A stretch of DNA of 41,307 nt. Source: Bacteroidia bacterium (GTDB lineage Bacteria > Bacteroidota > Bacteroidia > DATLTG01). Under the pieces are notes generated by a model. That model was not told where the DNA came from and did not search any database. It worked only from the letters and a program-made list of their open reading frames with translations. The DNA lies in the NCBI GenBank assembly GCA_039924845.1, contig JBDTAC010000054.1:1-41307 (forward strand), in the 5' to 3' direction. The position numbers were made by a program, and so were the translations under genes. The first letter of the stretch is position 1; the number at the start of each line of letters is the position of its first letter. Below, piece by piece: positions 40,340-41,307 of this stretch.

Positions 40340-41307
40340 TTACAATTCCGCAATACAAAGCATTATGCGCTCCATTTTTTTCTTCATATCTGAGGCAGAA
40401 CATTCGTAATTATTAGCGATAATCGAGAAACAAATCAAATGACCGTCTTTATCTTTTACATAACCGGCATAACTTCTGTCGCGCGAAACATAACCACTTT
40501 TGGCGTGCATATTTCCGTCGGCATACGTGTGTTTGAGCATGTTGTGTAACGATCCTGTTTCTCCGGCAACGGGCAAAGAGGCGTAAAAGGCTGGAAAAAT
40601 AAGAGAATCGTTGGCAATAATTTTTAGAGCAAACGTTTCCTGAAAAGTGGTAATCACATCTGCACGCGCCAAACCGCAACCATCCATCATGTACAATCCT
40701 TTTAAATCCATGCCTTTCGATTTCCAAAAATTTTCCACTGCGTTTATTCCGCTGCGTTCATTTCCGTAATGGTATTTTTCAACACCTAAAGTTTTCAGCA
40801 AATGTTCTGCAAATAAATTAATGCTAAACATATTGGTATAATATACAATGTTATCAAGTGTTGGCGACTGATATGTGTAAATTGTATGACGTTCCGGTTT
40901 TTTATTTTTTTCTTTTTCGGAAGATTTTTCTTTTTGTTCTTGTAGATATAAATCGACGCTGTTTATTGGAATTTCAGCTACCGAAATATTTTTTTTCAGT
41001 AAAGCTTCGTACAAAGAATAAACACAAAAAAAAGCAGGATCAGGAATAGTTCCTTTTACTTGAAAGCCTTTTTTATGGGCAGGAATTGTTCCGCAGATAT
41101 TTGCAAAATTTCTATAAGGCGCGGTGTAAATCATGCTATTATCTCGAGCCTCACCTGTTCTCAGGTTATTCATAATTTTTAAATTCGGGATGTAAGGAAT
41201 GATTGTATCTAATTTTGTGGAATCGTCTTTTTCATTTCCAGAATCAAAAAAAGCAGTGTATAAATTATCACGGTAAGAAAGTCCACAGGCGCCAGAACCA
41301 TAATAAT
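40340..41307 (-). CDS. dacB: PBP4-family D-Ala-D-Ala carboxypeptidase/endopeptidase (S13), 5' end off the window
   Basis: The frame stays open upstream of the ATG at 41173 to the right edge, and the added residues (YYGSGACGLSYRDNLYTAF) are typical of PBP4, so the true start lies outside. Visible catalytic parts: the SxN motif (FSINLFAEHLL) and a KSG triad (MHAKSGYVSRDRSYAGYV) in place of KTG, as is common in this family. The SxxK serine is beyond the edge. DGCGLARADVITT is the usual DGSGLSR region with Cys for Ser. The enzyme trims or cleaves peptidoglycan cross-links in the periplasm. It ends in Glu-Leu before a palindrome copy. Confidence 0.9.
   Translation of the reverse strand, partial: YYGSGACGLSYRDNLYTAFFDSGNEKDDSTKLDTIIPYIPNLKIMNNLRTGEARDNSMIYTAPYRNFANICGTIPAHKKGFQVKGTIPDPAFFCVYSLYEALLKKNISVAEIPINSVDLYLQEQKEKSSEKEKNKKPERHTIYTYQSPTLDNIVYYTNMFSINLFAEHLLKTLGVEKYHYGNERSGINAVENFWKSKGMDLKGLYMMDGCGLARADVITTFQETFALKIIANDSLIFPAFYASLPVAGETGSLHNMLKHTYADGNMHAKSGYVSRDRSYAGYVKDKDGHLICFSIIANNYECSASDMKKKMERIMLCIAEL

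Overview
The window is a stretch of a low-GC Bacteroidota chromosome. The evidence is consistent across the window. At least twelve genes or operons have a TAnnTTTG-type -7 promoter box, mostly TACTTTTG, at a plausible distance. Shine-Dalgarno sequences are scarce. The gene content is typical of the phylum: SprB-type repeats, SpoIIE phosphatases fused to TPR or HAMP, LytS/LytTR pairs, DUF5777, YceI and a FtcD/HutI histidine pathway. I see no insertion sequence, prophage, integrase or CRISPR array.

Layout. 1-2968 (-) is the 5' part of a giant secreted SprB-repeat protein that runs off the left edge. 3152-8460 (-) is a four-gene signalling operon: a YfiR/DUF4154-like periplasmic protein, a TPR periplasmic protein, a HAMP-SpoIIE phosphatase and a TPR-SpoIIE phosphatase. 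An orphan histidine kinase diverges from it at 8703-10022 (+). Two small exported lysine-rich proteins with good terminators follow (10109-10647). 10714-13254 (-) holds an MFS transporter and fumarylacetoacetase, the last step of tyrosine/homogentisate breakdown. 13363-21726 (+) is an envelope polysaccharide operon: glycosyltransferase, Wza-like export lipoprotein, Wzc-like tyrosine kinase, RmlC, WecA/TagO-type phosphoglycosyltransferase, LysM lytic transglycosylase and polyprenyl diphosphate synthase. A MORN-repeat lipoprotein and a YceI-DUF5777-TM2 operon come next (to 24265). Housekeeping genes follow: Nfu (-), NadB (+), an LpxR-like lipid A deacylase (+), a mitochondrial-type citrate synthase (-) and enolase (-). 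A degenerate tRNA-Thr(CGT), a CPA1 Na+/H+ antiporter (+) and a second MORN lipoprotein (+) lead to a LiaF-DUF4288-LytS-LytTR envelope-stress operon (-), a beta-barrel protein (-), FtcD and HutI (histidine degradation, -), and the 3' part of a PBP4-family D,D-carboxypeptidase (-) cut by the right edge.

The most unusual signal is not a gene. About 35 copies of a short AT-rich palindromic motif, near GAAAAATTATTTTTTTGAAG with TTA, ATA or TTAA centres, are spread over the whole window. They lie between genes, across start and stop codons, and inside reading frames of unrelated genes, where they read as K-N-N-F-S, K-I-I-F or K-N-Y-F. Density is close to one per kb. Several are paired about 35-50 bp apart, and several sit at convergent gene ends. 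An uptake-type sequence, a chromosome-organising site and a bidirectional terminator family are all open explanations. A second notable item is the tRNA-Thr-like gene at 30578-30649. It keeps the tRNA layout and a promoter but has mismatches in every stem.

No computation beyond reading was possible. Family calls rest on motifs recognised by eye.
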